Positions 37,049 to 46,260 of a DNA stretch of 64,000 bases are shown here, piece after piece. Both the position numbers and the translations under genes were made by a program. The DNA comes from Stieleria mannarensis (GTDB lineage Bacteria; Planctomycetota; Planctomycetia; Pirellulales; Pirellulaceae): assembly GCF_014154935.1 (NCBI RefSeq), contig NZ_JACEHH010000012.1, positions 1-64,000 on the forward strand, given 5' to 3'. The notes beneath the pieces are model-generated. The model was not told the origin of the DNA, searched no databases, and was given only the letters and a program-made list of their open reading frames with translations. Each line of letters opens with the position of its first letter. The stretch's first letter is position 1.

Positions 37049-38506
37049 TCAACGGACGCAGATCGGCAGAATCACTGACACCGTCGTCCCTTTGCCGACG
37101 GTCGACTGCAATCCGATCGCGCCGTGGTGGCTTTTGACAATTCCGATCGACGTGCTGAGCCCCAGCCCGGTGCCCTGGCCGCGGGGTTTGGTGGAAAAGA
37201 ACGGTTCAAAGATTCGGTCACGGATGTCGACCGGGATGCCGGTACCGGTGTCCGAGACGCTGATGACGACATAGTCCCCCGGTTGCAACGTGGTGTAAGA
37301 AAACGAGCGTTCGGTGGTCAACGTCATCAACGAGGCTTCGATTCCCAGGGTGCCCGATTCGGCCATCGCGTCGCGGGCGTTGATGGCCAGATTCATTACG
37401 ACCTGACTGATCTCCGTTTCATCACCGCTGATGTCGGGCAGATCGGGTTCGATGTCCAGCCGCAACTCGATGCCGCCGGGCAGGGTGCGCTGGATGATCG
37501 ACACGATTTCAGGCAAGAAGGCCTGCAAGCGGATCGGCTGGCGGACACCGTCTCCGCCACGGGCAAACGTCAACAATTGCGAAATCAGGTCGGCGCCGCG
37601 CGAGGCACCGAGAACAATCGTTTCCACCAACGCCGAACGATCGATGTGGGGATTGTCCCGCTGCAGCATCTTTCCGCTCATCAGAATCGGGGTCAACAGA
37701 TTGTTCAGGTCGTGTGCGATCCCGCCGGCCAATGCGCCCAGCGATTCCAGCCGCTGTCGCCGCCGTTCGACCTGTTGCAACTTGGTGCGGGCGACCAGGT
37801 CCAGGTCAAAGATGACATCGCCGATCGATTCGTCTTCGTCAAACAACCGTGTGCGGCGGCGCTCGATGCGAAGCCGAGTGCCGTCCTTGGCCGTCGCGTG
37901 CAGTTCGCCCGACCAACGCGGGGCGTTGTCGTAATCGTGACGGTGCACGTTGTCGGATTCATCTTGGGGCGGCACGATCCGCAGCAGGTCGCCCGCGGTG
38001 TGCCCGATCGCCTCGTCCACAGAATAACCAAACAACTGTTGGGCGCCGCGGTTCCAATAGACGATTCGCCCGCCGGCATCGAGCACGTGGATCGGGTCGG
38101 GAATCTCAGCCAACAAGGCTTCATGCTGTTTCATTCGCAGACGCGAGGCCTGTTGATCAGAGGCGTGTTGATTGCAGGCGTCGCGCACGGAGCCGGCCAG
38201 ACGCTCGACTGCGTCGTCGCTGTTTTGGGTCAACCGTTGCGATCGCCCGTCGGCTCGACCGGGTCTGTCGCCGGGGACCAAGCGGCGACGATGCTCCGAG
38301 CGACGTGCGATGTACAACAACGCCAGCGCGGCGAGCACGACCGTGTGCCCGACCACCAAGCCGGCAAGGGCAGCGTCGCGTTTCGGATCATTCGCCACCG
38401 CCAAATCGTTGATCGCCCGGTACGTCACGACAAGCGACCCGAAGGTCAACACGACGGCGGCGACCCACAGCAACGAAAACGCATTTCGGCGAAACAAAGT
38501 TTTCAC
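37049..38506 (-). CDS. PAS-domain sensor histidine kinase
   Basis: 485-aa membrane kinase with two N-terminal helices (FSLLWVAAVVLTFGSLVV and AALAGLVVGHTVVLAALALLYI), a short linker, a PAS domain (IPDPIHVLDAGGRIVYWNRGAQQLFGY), then HisKA with phospho-acceptor His in GGIAHDLNNLLTPI and an ATPase domain (N-box NLAINARDAM, G1 DTGTGIP, F-box FEPFFSTK, G2 GQGTGLGLS). The periplasmic loop is short, so it may sense a cytoplasmic or membrane cue through PAS. The GTG at 38506 just before the first helix is preferred over the open frame to 38644. Cognate of the downstream NtrC-type regulator. Confidence 0.9.
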   Translation of the reverse strand: MKTLFRRNAFSLLWVAAVVLTFGSLVVTYRAINDLAVANDPKRDAALAGLVVGHTVVLAALALLYIARRSEHRRRLVPGDRPGRADGRSQRLTQNSDDAVERLAGSVRDACNQHASDQQASRLRMKQHEALLAEIPDPIHVLDAGGRIVYWNRGAQQLFGYSVDEAIGHTAGDLLRIVPPQDESDNVHRHDYDNAPRWSGELHATAKDGTRLRIERRRTRLFDEDESIGDVIFDLDLVARTKLQQVERRRQRLESLGALAGGIAHDLNNLLTPILMSGKMLQRDNPHIDRSALVETIVLGASRGADLISQLLTFARGGDGVRQPIRLQAFLPEIVSIIQRTLPGGIELRLDIEPDLPDISGDETEISQVVMNLAINARDAMAESGTLGIEASLMTLTTERSFSYTTLQPGDYVVISVSDTGTGIPVDIRDRIFEPFFSTKPRGQGTGLGLSTSIGIVKSHHGAIGLQSTVGKGTTVSVILPICVR

Positions 38507-38741
38507 GGACGAGCAATCGGGGCAAAGGAATTTGGCTTGCCGGCGGCACGTTCTGGCAATCGACCGAGCCACCGCGTGGCAAAAGATTTGACAGTCGGCG
38601 GGTACATCATTTGCGTCACACGGTCGGCCACACGCAGCAGGCAAACCGCATCCCGGCGACGGTGCTGCGGGCCGCTGTTTAACTTAGCCGAACAGGACCA
38701 CTCCCATCATCCGCTGCTTACCTTTTTCGCGAACCACCCCC

Positions 38742-39155
38742 ATGTTTGACCGACTCAGTGAATTGGTACGGCTTGCTCAGCAGTCCTGGGTGGGGTGCTG
38801 CTGGGAAACCGAATTCGGTTCGCGGCGGTTAAACCTGCGGGGGCTGCAGGCGCGGCAGGCGGTGGTGGCGGCCAAGGCGACGCGCGGTGAAGAATCCCAG
38901 TGCTGGTACCAGGCGGCCGAGTGGCTGTCGGGGGTCGAGCACGACGCCAAGACCGCGGCCGAGTACGCCCAGCAAGCCTTGAACGCCGCCGGTTCGGGCG
39001 ATCTGGCCGTCGCGATCAAACTGTTGGACCAGGCCAGCGCCCTGGCGGCCAAGTACCCCGTCTCGGTCGGCTACGTCGCCTGTCGCTCGCTTTGCGAAGA
39101 TCTTACTTCCGCGTCACCTCATACAGATCCGTGCGGCGATCTTTCCAATTCGTGA
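38742..39155 (+). CDS. Hypothetical protein
   Basis: 137-aa protein of unrecognised family. It is rich in Ala with helical repeats ([50 protein letters not shown]), which look like a TPR-like or four-helix arrangement; there is no signal peptide. The last 17 codons overlap the 3' end of the convergent GNAT-nitrilase gene by 53 bp, which is unusual, so the C-terminal residues could differ if the stop is elsewhere. Codon pattern in the first 110 residues looks like a real gene. Confidence 0.55.
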   Translation: MFDRLSELVRLAQQSWVGCCWETEFGSRRLNLRGLQARQAVVAAKATRGEESQCWYQAAEWLSGVEHDAKTAAEYAQQALNAAGSGDLAVAIKLLDQASALAAKYPVSVGYVACRSLCEDLTSASPHTDPCGDLSNS

Positions 39156-40710
39156 CGCTGCCGCGTTCGCGGTGCCGCCGCAGCAATTCCAGATCGACGT
39201 CGTGGATGATCACGGTTTCGATATTCGGACTCGCTTCGGCGCCGATGCCGTCGCGGGCAAAGGTGACGTCACAGGGTGTCAGAATCGCGGTTTGGGCGTA
39301 GTGCACGTCGGCGTTTTCGACGAAGGGCAAGTTTCCGGTGCATCCGGCGATCGCGACGTAGACATCGTTTTCGATACAGCGGGCTTGGGCACAGGCGCGG
39401 ACGCGGAGATAGCCGTGACGGCTTTCGGTGTTGTAGGGGACAAAGATGATGTCCGCCCCCAAGCCGGCCGCCAATCGTCCGAGTTCGGGGAATTCACAGT
39501 CGTAGCAGACTTGGATCGACACCTTGCCGCAATCGGTGTCAAAAACCTCCAGCGACGGCCCGCCTTCGACACCCCACCAGCTGCGTTCGCTGGGCGTGAT
39601 GTGCAGCTTGTACTGCTTGTCGATTCGGCCGTCGCGATGGAACAGGAACGCCACGTTGTACAACCGATCGTCTTCGACGATGAAGTGCGACCCGGCGATA
39701 ATGTTGGTGTCGAACTTCATCGCCAAATCGGCAAACACCTCCAACAAACTCGGCGTGTATTCGGCCAACTTGCGCGCCGCCTGACCGGGACGCAGCGAGG
39801 GGATGATCGACAACAGCTGGGTGGTGATCAGTTCGGGGAACAACAGAAAATCGCAACGGTAGTCCCCGGCGACATCGACGAAGTAGGTGATCTGGCGGGC
39901 GAATTCGTCGAAATCCGCCACCGCGCGCATCTGGTATTGGACCGCACCGATCCGGACCGGGCGAACCGTGCGCCGATGACGCCGCTTGCCGGCCGACGAG
40001 TACTCCAGATTGCGCCAGATCAGAAACGTCGCGTAACCACAGCTCTCGGTGTCCGACGGCAGGTAGTCCCGCAACAAGCCTTCCAAGGCAAATCCGTTGG
40101 CCACTTGAGCCGACAGGACGGGATCAAAGATCGATTTGTTGATGACGCGATCGACGTACTCCGACGCCTTCATCTGGTCGGCATACTTGTGATAGCCGGG
40201 GATCCGACCGCCGACGATCATTTGTTCCACGTTTCGGCTGCGGCACAGTTCTTTGCGGGCATCGTACAGCCGACGCGACAACCGCATGCCGCGGAAATCC
40301 GGGTCGACCATGATTTCGATGCCGTACAACGTGTCGCCACCGGGGCGGTGATTGCGAATGTAGCCCCCGTCAGCCGTTTTTTTCCAGTCGCACCATTCCA
40401 GGTCATCGTCATAATCCAGCAGCAAGCTGCTGCTGCTGGCGACCACGCGGCCGTCGCATTGAACGACCAATTGGCCTTCGGGAAAATGTGCCAGCTGACT
40501 TTCGATCTGGTCGCGGCCCCACGGTTCCATCCCCGGGAAACACCGCAACTGCATCGCGACCAACGCGTCGTAGTCTTCGATTCGCAAGGGACGGACGATC
40601 AGCTTGCGTTCGAATTCGGACACATCAAAGTCCGGCTCGGAGCGGACATGAGACGCACTCAAAACGGCATGATCGGGATGACGATTGGCGGGGGGCGTAG
40701 GTTGATTCAT
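39103..40710 (-). CDS. GNAT acetyltransferase fused to a carbon-nitrogen hydrolase (nitrilase)
   Basis: 535-aa fusion. Residues about 40-240 form a GNAT domain ([23 protein letters not shown] ... [22 protein letters not shown]). Residues about 260-530 are a nitrilase-superfamily domain with the catalytic set Glu ([10 protein letters not shown]), Lys ([12 protein letters not shown]) and Cys ([13 protein letters not shown]). This fusion is widespread; the hydrolase side should cleave an amide or nitrile and the GNAT side acetylate an amine, perhaps in polyamine or small-molecule recycling, but the substrate is unknown. Start at 40710 ([10 protein letters not shown]); the frame to 40857 is less likely. 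Confidence 0.9.
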   Translation of the reverse strand: MNQPTPPANRHPDHAVLSASHVRSEPDFDVSEFERKLIVRPLRIEDYDALVAMQLRCFPGMEPWGRDQIESQLAHFPEGQLVVQCDGRVVASSSSLLLDYDDDLEWCDWKKTADGGYIRNHRPGGDTLYGIEIMVDPDFRGMRLSRRLYDARKELCRSRNVEQMIVGGRIPGYHKYADQMKASEYVDRVINKSIFDPVLSAQVANGFALEGLLRDYLPSDTESCGYATFLIWRNLEYSSAGKRRHRRTVRPVRIGAVQYQMRAVADFDEFARQITYFVDVAGDYRCDFLLFPELITTQLLSIIPSLRPGQAARKLAEYTPSLLEVFADLAMKFDTNIIAGSHFIVEDDRLYNVAFLFHRDGRIDKQYKLHITPSERSWWGVEGGPSLEVFDTDCGKVSIQVCYDCEFPELGRLAAGLGADIIFVPYNTESRHGYLRVRACAQARCIENDVYVAIAGCTGNLPFVENADVHYAQTAILTPCDVTFARDGIGAEASPNIETVIIHDVDLELLRRHRERGSVTNWKDRRTDLYEVTRK

Positions 40711-40853
40711 GAAAACTCGATGACGCAGAAAAAGAGAGCTGTCGGCGGTTAGCATCGGACAGATCGACCGATTCAGTCTCGCCACTTTGGGGCGTTTTGA
40801 CAGCCGGACGCTTTGGAAATAATTTTCGCAAACTTTGGAAAGAAGTTTTCCAT

Positions 40854-41189
40854 TCACGTCGGCCAGTGCGGCGTCGCGATCTTCAGTTGGCGAAGACGGC
40901 TCCGTAGGGTCGGCCGGCTGATTCCCAGCCGATGGCTGGCCTGGCTGATGTTTCCCCCGGTTGCCTCCAGCGTCGTTCGCAACAAGACCTCGTCGACCCG
41001 ATCGCAGATTTCCTCACGAATGGACGAGTGGTTTTGAGTGATCAGCGTCAAAATTTCCCGTTGCAACCCCCGTTGCCAATCCGTCCAACCGGGGGACGCA
41101 GGGGGCGTCGGGGCCTGTGGCAAGGCAACGTCGTGAGGCTCGGTTGCCGATCGGGTGTGTTCGCGTTGGTCCATGGACGATCGCTTCAT
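40854..41189 (-). CDS. Stand-alone Fis-type DNA-binding protein
   Basis: 111-aa protein. A polar N-terminus is followed by a Fis-like helical domain: [13 protein letters not shown] ... [21 protein letters not shown] and the recognition part [20 protein letters not shown]. This closely resembles the last 75 residues of the NtrC-type regulator at 35476 ([20 protein letters not shown]), without its receiver or AAA+ parts. It could bind the same sites or bend DNA as Fis does. ATGs at 41189 and 41174 are possible; the longer frame to 41378 crosses the divergent fructokinase start. It lies 144 bp from the GNAT-nitrilase gene. Confidence 0.8.
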   Translation of the reverse strand: MKRSSMDQREHTRSATEPHDVALPQAPTPPASPGWTDWQRGLQREILTLITQNHSSIREEICDRVDEVLLRTTLEATGGNISQASHRLGISRPTLRSRLRQLKIATPHWPT

Positions 41190-41372
41190 CAACTCTTGTG
41201 CCGTTTTCAACTCCCTGCGGCACCCGGCGCCGAATTCGGGTTGCTTCTGCGTTATGATGAGGTGGTAGTTGAACGGTGTTCGTGGAATCGGGGCGGTTTT
41301 TGATCGCGGAGGCGAAAGGCGTTTCTCCGCAGGACTCGTAGCCCTGACTCGGAATCGCAAGGGAGGTTTGGT

Positions 41373-42254
41373 GTGCATCAGGTTGTTGGTATCGGTGAAG
41401 TTCTCTGGGATGTTTTCCCGGACGGACCGCGGTTCGGAGGTGCCCCGGCCAATTTTTCCTGCAGCACGTCGGAGCTGTCGCGTGGGTCCGCCCGCGCCTT
41501 GATGGTCAGCGCGGTCGGAGACGACGAACTGGGGCGTAAAGCGATCGAATCACTGAAACAGCGTGGCGTCGACATCTCGGTCGTGCAGACCAACCCTCAC
41601 AGCACGGGAAAGGTGGACGTCCAGCTGGATGATTCCGGGTCGGCTAGCTATCAATTTGCCGAAGACTCCGCCTGGGACCACTTGCAGTGGAACGATGAAT
41701 TGAGCCGCGTCGCGGCGGCATGCGACGCGGTCTGCTTCGGCACGCTCGGCCAGCGCCGGGAACAGTCACGCCAAACCATCCGCCGATTTGTCAATTCGAC
41801 ACCCGAATCGGCGCTGCGGATTTTGGATGTCAATTTGCGTGAACCGTTCGACGACGACGCGATCATCCGACAATCACTCGGTCTGGCCAACGTGCTCAAG
41901 CTCAATGACGACGAACTGCTACGACTGGCCCGTCTGGATGGCTTGACCGGCGGCGATGTGGACCTGATGCAGCAACTGGCCCAGCAACACCAACTCCGCT
42001 ACGTCGCGTTGACGCGTGGCGACGAGGGCGCGGTGATCGTTTCGGAAGATGCCGTCAGCGAGCTGCCGGGCATCCCCACCGAAGTGGCCGACACCGTCGG
42101 CGCGGGCGATGCCTTCACCGCCGCGATCACGCTGGGCTTGTTGGCCGGACACGACATCGACACCGTCAATCGAAACGCGATCGCCGTGGCGTCCTATGTC
42201 TGTTCCCAACCCGGCGCGACGATGAAGTTTCCGGATCACCTGATGAAGTCATAA
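41373..42254 (+). CDS. PfkB-family fructokinase
   Basis: 293-aa sugar kinase. It starts with [24 protein letters not shown], typical of fructokinases, and has the catalytic motif [12 protein letters not shown]. The GTG at 41373 lies six bases after a perfect GGGAGG, a clear start. It should make fructose-6-phosphate from fructose. The remnant of a GH32 fructan/sucrose hydrolase gene directly follows, so this was once a fructan or sucrose utilisation unit. Confidence 0.9.
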   Translation: MHQVVGIGEVLWDVFPDGPRFGGAPANFSCSTSELSRGSARALMVSAVGDDELGRKAIESLKQRGVDISVVQTNPHSTGKVDVQLDDSGSASYQFAEDSAWDHLQWNDELSRVAAACDAVCFGTLGQRREQSRQTIRRFVNSTPESALRILDVNLREPFDDDAIIRQSLGLANVLKLNDDELLRLARLDGLTGGDVDLMQQLAQQHQLRYVALTRGDEGAVIVSEDAVSELPGIPTEVADTVGAGDAFTAAITLGLLAGHDIDTVNRNAIAVASYVCSQPGATMKFPDHLMKS

Positions 42255-42255
42255 G

Positions 42256-42588
42256 ACGGTTGACATCCGACGTGACACCGCCGACGATCCGCCGCAGCGA
42301 TTCGACCTGCGGCACCAGCTTGAACGCTACCGCCAAACCGCTGGCTACCTGCGTGAACCCTGGCGGCCACAATTCCATTACAGCCCGGAAATCCACTGGA
42401 TGAACGACCCCAACGGGCTGGTGTTTCATGACGGCGAATACCACCTGTTCTACCAGTACAATCCCGCGGGAAACGCATGGGGGCACATGAGCTGGGGGCA
42501 CGCGATCAGTCGCGACCTGAACCACTGGGAACACCTGCCGCTGGCGATCGCTCCGCCGAGGTCACCGAGACAACATTGCACGTTCTGA
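42256..42588 (+). pseudogene. Truncated GH32 (levanase/sucrase) gene remnant
   Basis: The frame immediately after the fructokinase stop reads [20 protein letters not shown], then [40 protein letters not shown] and [17 protein letters not shown], the N-terminal part of a GH32 hydrolase, including the nucleophile Asp in WMNDPNG. There is no in-frame ATG, GTG or TTG before that motif, and homology stops after about 105 residues where a stop follows shortly; the usual enzyme is 450-700 aa. The 5' start and all of the 3' part are lost. What remains cannot make an active enzyme. Confidence 0.85.
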
Positions 42589-43140
42589 ACGTGCATCTGG
42601 CACGCGGGTTCGTCAGCTGCCCCCAATTTTTAGGATAGGCGATGGGAACGACCGCTCCGGTGTGGTCAAACGTAGCTACCTTCGCCAGAAGGTGGATCGC
42701 CGAGGTTTTCCACGCTCGCATCGAGCGTAACAACGGCAACGTGGCCCCGTCTAGCTAACTTGCCAGATTACCGGTGCGCCAGGTTTTGCATTCGGCCCTC
42801 CCGGTGATGATGGCAGTTCAGCAGGGGGCACAAGCCACACGTCGTGGGTGGCTTGGTTCATCGGCACGCGATTGTAATCACGCCAATGCCTCCAACGCGT
42901 GACCTTTCTGCTCGGACCGGCGCAAAGGCAAGGTCGGTTCAGCCCCCCGTCGAGCGCCCTGATGTTGGGATTGACCTTCTTTGCCACGCGGTGTTTTGTA
43001 CCACCTTTGTAACAATCGCCTTCCGCATTTACAGTTCGAATCAAAGCGAGCTTTGTTCAAGTCGGTTCGGTTTCCTGCGCACATGCTGAACCCACCACAG
43101 TCCCATTTTGCATCCTTCAATGATCCTCAAGAGTTTCTTC
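42589..43140. other. 552-bp spacer with degraded sequence and a repeat
   Basis: Follows the truncated GH32 gene. It contains the repeat at 42671-42735 and otherwise short frames on both strands, none convincing. It may hold remains of the missing GH32 3' part or of an element that replaced it. The right end carries the promoter area of the His-rich protein. Confidence 0.5.
42671..42735. repeat. CTACCTTCGCCAGAAGG hairpin repeat near the GH32 remnant
   Basis: Starts CGTAGCTACCTTCGCCAGAA with the perfect inner stem ACCTTC-GCCA-GAAGGT and ends near CGAGCGTAACAACG. Same family as 32429. Confidence 0.87.
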
Positions 43141-44364
43141 ATGCGCGTGAATACGTCATTCTCGGTTTTCTGCACTCGGATCACACGCGTGGCCTCCATC
43201 GGGCTGCTTGCGATTTATTTCATTGGGGCGGTTGATGCTCACGAAGGACATGATCACGGAGATCACGATCACGCGGCATCGCAACTGACCGCGAAAGTCG
43301 ACCCAGCCGACGCCGCGATGTCCAGCAAATTCCAAATCGGTGAAACGACTTACCGCTGGGAACATCGCGACGATCTCGGCAAGCAATCCGACAAGATGAT
43401 CGCCGCAGCCAAGGGTGGTTTGCACAACAATGCCGACCAAGACCTGAAAACGAACGAGATTGTCACGGTTGTCAGCGGTTTCGGGTTGGTTGCACTCGAT
43501 GCGGAGTTGAAGGCGTGGAAGCGGGTGGAAAACCAAGACCCCAAATTTGCCGCCGGGATGAACGCGCACGGTGCCGATTGCTTCCTGTTTAACAATGAAT
43601 CGTTGTGGGCGTTCTCTTCCACCAACACCGGCGAAGTCGTCATCTCCAAACGCGGCGAAGTGCTTGCGGTGTTGACATCGCCAAAGGGCGGTGAATTCGA
43701 TGACGAACGGATCAATCAGTATTACGCCGACGGCGGAAAATTCGCCCCTTGCGATGTCGTCTTCGCACCCGAAGCTCAATCGTTGATCGTCGTGACGGGA
43801 TACGCTCCGGGGGATTACGCGTTGACGGCCAAGCATGTCGACGGAACGTGGAAGTGGACCGGAGCGGCCTGGGGTGGCAAGACGAACCAGGGTGGCCCCT
43901 TTGCCACGGCCCATGGTGTCGAAATCGGTCGAGTCGACGGTGCCGAAGTCATCGAAGTCGCCTCGCGGGCTCACGGCCGAGTCTATGGATTTAGCGCCGA
44001 TGGCGAGATGGTCCAGCTGCCCGGTGCCTCCGAGCAAAAGTACATCCAGTTGCCGCCTCGTTCGAATCCCTGCAACCTTGCCCTTCACGGCGACCAAATG
44101 TACTTGCCGCTGCTGAATCCATTGGCGGACAGCAACGGCGTCGCCCCCGTGTTGATTGTGTCCGGCGGAACACCGGTCGGGCGATTGGTTCCCGCCGAAT
44201 ACGAAGGCCTGCAATACATGCATCACATGCACGGATTCTGCGCCGTCGAACGTGACGGAAAGTTGTTCGGCATCGCCCTCTCCTGGCCCAACGGGGGCGA
44301 GAACCAAAAAGGCAAACGCAACGACGGACAGATCGCCATTTTCGAAGCGGTCGAAGCTCAATAA
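43141..44364 (+). CDS. Exported His-rich protein, possibly metal binding
   Basis: 407-aa protein with a signal peptide (VASIGLLAIYFIGAVDA), a His/Asp-rich mature start (HEGHDHGDHDHAA) and a body of beta-type repeats (FGLVALDAELKAW, VVISKRGEVLAVL, VIEVASRAHGRVYGFSADGE, MHHMHGFCAVE), consistent with a beta-propeller. No named family is recognised. The His cluster and the later HHMHG suggest zinc or copper binding; zinc-linked proteins often start this way. Start at 43141 is preferred to 43120 or the TTG at 43108. A stem-loop follows at 44450. Confidence 0.75.
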   Translation: MRVNTSFSVFCTRITRVASIGLLAIYFIGAVDAHEGHDHGDHDHAASQLTAKVDPADAAMSSKFQIGETTYRWEHRDDLGKQSDKMIAAAKGGLHNNADQDLKTNEIVTVVSGFGLVALDAELKAWKRVENQDPKFAAGMNAHGADCFLFNNESLWAFSSTNTGEVVISKRGEVLAVLTSPKGGEFDDERINQYYADGGKFAPCDVVFAPEAQSLIVVTGYAPGDYALTAKHVDGTWKWTGAAWGGKTNQGGPFATAHGVEIGRVDGAEVIEVASRAHGRVYGFSADGEMVQLPGASEQKYIQLPPRSNPCNLALHGDQMYLPLLNPLADSNGVAPVLIVSGGTPVGRLVPAEYEGLQYMHHMHGFCAVERDGKLFGIALSWPNGGENQKGKRNDGQIAIFEAVEAQ

Positions 44365-44449
44365 GGACCGCTCGCTCACCGACCGGGACGCGATCGATTT
44401 GCCCAACTCCCAGTGAATCGGTCCACCAATGCAAGCACGAAGCGCAAGC

Positions 44450-44490
44450 GGCCTGTTGATTTAATCGCAACCGAAACGAATCAACAGGCC
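44450..44490. terminator. Stem-loop between convergent genes
   Basis: A perfect 12-bp stem (GGCCTGTTGATT/AATCAACAGGCC) with a 17-base loop between two convergent genes. There is no T-run, so it may be a bidirectional or Rho-assisted terminator or a dispersed repeat. Confidence 0.55.
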
Positions 44491-44535
44491 GAACCTGACG
44501 GGAGGGGCGATCCGCGATTCGGTGCGGCCGCAAAA

Positions 44536-45768
44536 TCAGCGGCCGCGTGAATCGTCGACGCGGTCACCGTCGCGGTCCTCGACTCCCGATAGCGGGTGAC
44601 CGATGACCGCCTGCCAGGCGATCTCGCGAAACTTTCGGTCCAACTTTGGCCCGGGGAACGCATCGTCTCCGCCGAACGCGATCTGGTCCTCGATCAATTC
44701 CGGGGACCTTCCATACAGCGTTGCGTAAAACACGTAACCTTCCAATCGGTCGAAGCCCGGTCCGATGTGCCCCAGCTGGTCGCGCCACAACGACCGCTCC
44801 TTGCCGCCGATCACGCGATGAATCCCTTCGACGCCCGGTAGCTCACCCTTCAAATACGACTTGGCCGCCAGCACCATCGCATCGGAAGTCGGCATGATAA
44901 AGACCTTGTCGGGGTATTGCTTGCGCAGCACCTCGACTTGCTGAACATATTCCGCCCGCCGTTCCGCCCCGAGTCGATCAAAGATCTCGGCGGTGAAAAA
45001 GGATTCCGATTCCGGATTGGTACCGAGTTGATACAACTGTGGCCAAGCGTCGGACAGATAGAATTTCATGTGCGGGTTGTATTTCAAACAGAAGTCGATC
45101 CAACAGGAATAATAAACGGGGCGGTCGTTGAAGTACGGCCCCCACATCATCGCGTCCCATTTCGCATTGGCGATCGACGCAAGGAGTTTGGGTTGGGGGC
45201 GACCTTCGAAATCAAAGATCCCGTTTTCCTGTTCCCACTTGTAACGAGTGCTGCCGGTGATGCCACCGCCGGTATGCGTGTAGAGCGGCTGATCCATCCC
45301 GGCCGCTTTGCAAATGACCGGGAACGTTCGATACCCAGGCGCCATGAAACTGTGGCCGGTGCCGACGATCCGCAGCGCTCCGTCATCGGGCTTTTCATAC
45401 GAGACGACCGCCGGTTGTTTGCCACCGATCGTCTGTTGAAATACCGCCTTGATGTCTTGCGGCGGCAGGTAGCAGACGGCGTGTTCGGGAAATCGCTCAC
45501 GACCCCAGCCGGGGCTGACCGTGAACTGGCGTGGTGCGCCCTGACGCGATTTGCCGCCGCGGCGATCGGTCGCCCCTGAACGCAGTTTCTCGCGGTAACG
45601 ACTGGCTTCCTCGATCGTCAGCGTGCCGTCGCGATCGGCATCCGCATCGGGAAACCGCTTCCGCCAGTTTTCCAACTGCTTCGCCGAAGGAACCGATTGG
45701 GCCTGGCACGAGGAGCCGCTGGTGAACGCGAGGCTGGCGATCAGAAACGCGAGGATTGGGATTCTCAT
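44536..45768 (-). CDS. Exported EF-hand protein, possibly SGNH-hydrolase-like
   Basis: 410-aa protein with a signal peptide (ILAFLIASLAFTSGSSCQAQ), an EF-hand loop near residues 42-56 (DADADRDGTLTIEEA), a large middle domain and a C-terminal calcium-like tail (DRDGDRVDDSRGR). The phrase LRIVGTGHSFMAPGYRTFPVICKAAG is reminiscent of an SGNH hydrolase first block, but other blocks cannot be confirmed by eye. It lies upstream of a divergent sulfatase gene in a stretch rich in exported proteins, so a carbohydrate role is plausible but unproven. Confidence 0.7.
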   Translation of the reverse strand: MRIPILAFLIASLAFTSGSSCQAQSVPSAKQLENWRKRFPDADADRDGTLTIEEASRYREKLRSGATDRRGGKSRQGAPRQFTVSPGWGRERFPEHAVCYLPPQDIKAVFQQTIGGKQPAVVSYEKPDDGALRIVGTGHSFMAPGYRTFPVICKAAGMDQPLYTHTGGGITGSTRYKWEQENGIFDFEGRPQPKLLASIANAKWDAMMWGPYFNDRPVYYSCWIDFCLKYNPHMKFYLSDAWPQLYQLGTNPESESFFTAEIFDRLGAERRAEYVQQVEVLRKQYPDKVFIMPTSDAMVLAAKSYLKGELPGVEGIHRVIGGKERSLWRDQLGHIGPGFDRLEGYVFYATLYGRSPELIEDQIAFGGDDAFPGPKLDRKFREIAWQAVIGHPLSGVEDRDGDRVDDSRGR

Positions 45769-45854
45769 CAGACGCTCACCGATAATCGAGTCGAGTTGGG
45801 ACGGAAAGTGAACCGAAATCAGCCCACCGATGGCAAAGCGTCCCCACGGATGAA

Positions 45855-45913
45855 ACGACCTAGGCCAAAAGGTGGATCCCCGGGTCGTCCACGCTCCGGC
45901 GAACGTCGCTCCA
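45855..45913. repeat. Degraded CTACCTTCGCCAGAAGG-type repeat
   Basis: ACCTAGGCCAAAAGGTGGATC and the later GTCCACGCTCCGGCGAACGT follow the layout of the element at 32429, but the inner stem is partly lost (ACCTAG against AAAGGT). Confidence 0.7.
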
Positions 45914-46002
45914 TCAAAGTGTAGTAGACGAAGGCGTGCGGTGCATGCCAGAGGTCATGCGAGGGGCGTCAATTCGTTGGCGGAACACTTGGGCAACCAA
46001 TT

Positions 46003-46066
46003 GAGAATCTCTCCCTCTGGGAGAGACGGCGTTTGCGCAGCAAGCAAACGCCAGAGAGGGTCCGCG
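46003..46066. repeat. CTCCCTCTGGGAGAG-type inverted repeat
   Basis: Short stems CTCTCCCTCTGGGAGAG and GGCGTTTGC/GCAAACGCC lie side by side. The pattern resembles the stems inside the element at 35223-35463. Confidence 0.6.
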
Positions 46067-46142
46067 GCTTGCGAAAGTGATGGCCACATCCGCGACGATC
46101 AAATCCCTCACATCGACAATCGACGTCCCCGGTGTGCCTTAC

Positions 46143-46158
46143 GCATGACGCGTCATGC
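46143..46158. promoter_or_regulatory. 16-bp perfect palindrome upstream of the sulfatase gene
   Basis: GCATGACGCGTCATGC, about 103 bp before the sulfatase ATG. It could be an operator for a dimeric regulator. Inference from symmetry and place only. Confidence 0.4.
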
Positions 46159-46260
46159 ACGACGTGCCCGTCTGGTTTACCATGGCAGAAATTCCGGCGA
46201 TCCTTTTCGAATGCCTTCCCCGCCCCCTCCCGCGCCACCGCCCGATTCTTGAGCTGATCC

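Larger units (their letters stand above)
45769..46260. other. 492-bp divergent spacer before the sulfatase gene
   Basis: Holds two repeats (45855-45913 and 46003-46066) and a palindrome at 46143-46158. No gene is supported. It separates the divergent EF-hand protein and sulfatase promoters. Confidence 0.6.

Noticed and set aside
37124-38749. 541-aa plus-strand frame opposite the histidine kinase
   Set aside because: The kinase has all catalytic boxes; the opposite frame has none.
39172-40752. 526-aa plus-strand frame opposite the GNAT-nitrilase gene
   Set aside because: Shadow frame; the minus strand has intact Glu-Lys-Cys and GNAT motifs.
42751-43044. 97-aa minus-strand frame (MIRTVNAEGD...)
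   Set aside because: No leader, ribosome site or recognised domain; lies in degraded spacer.
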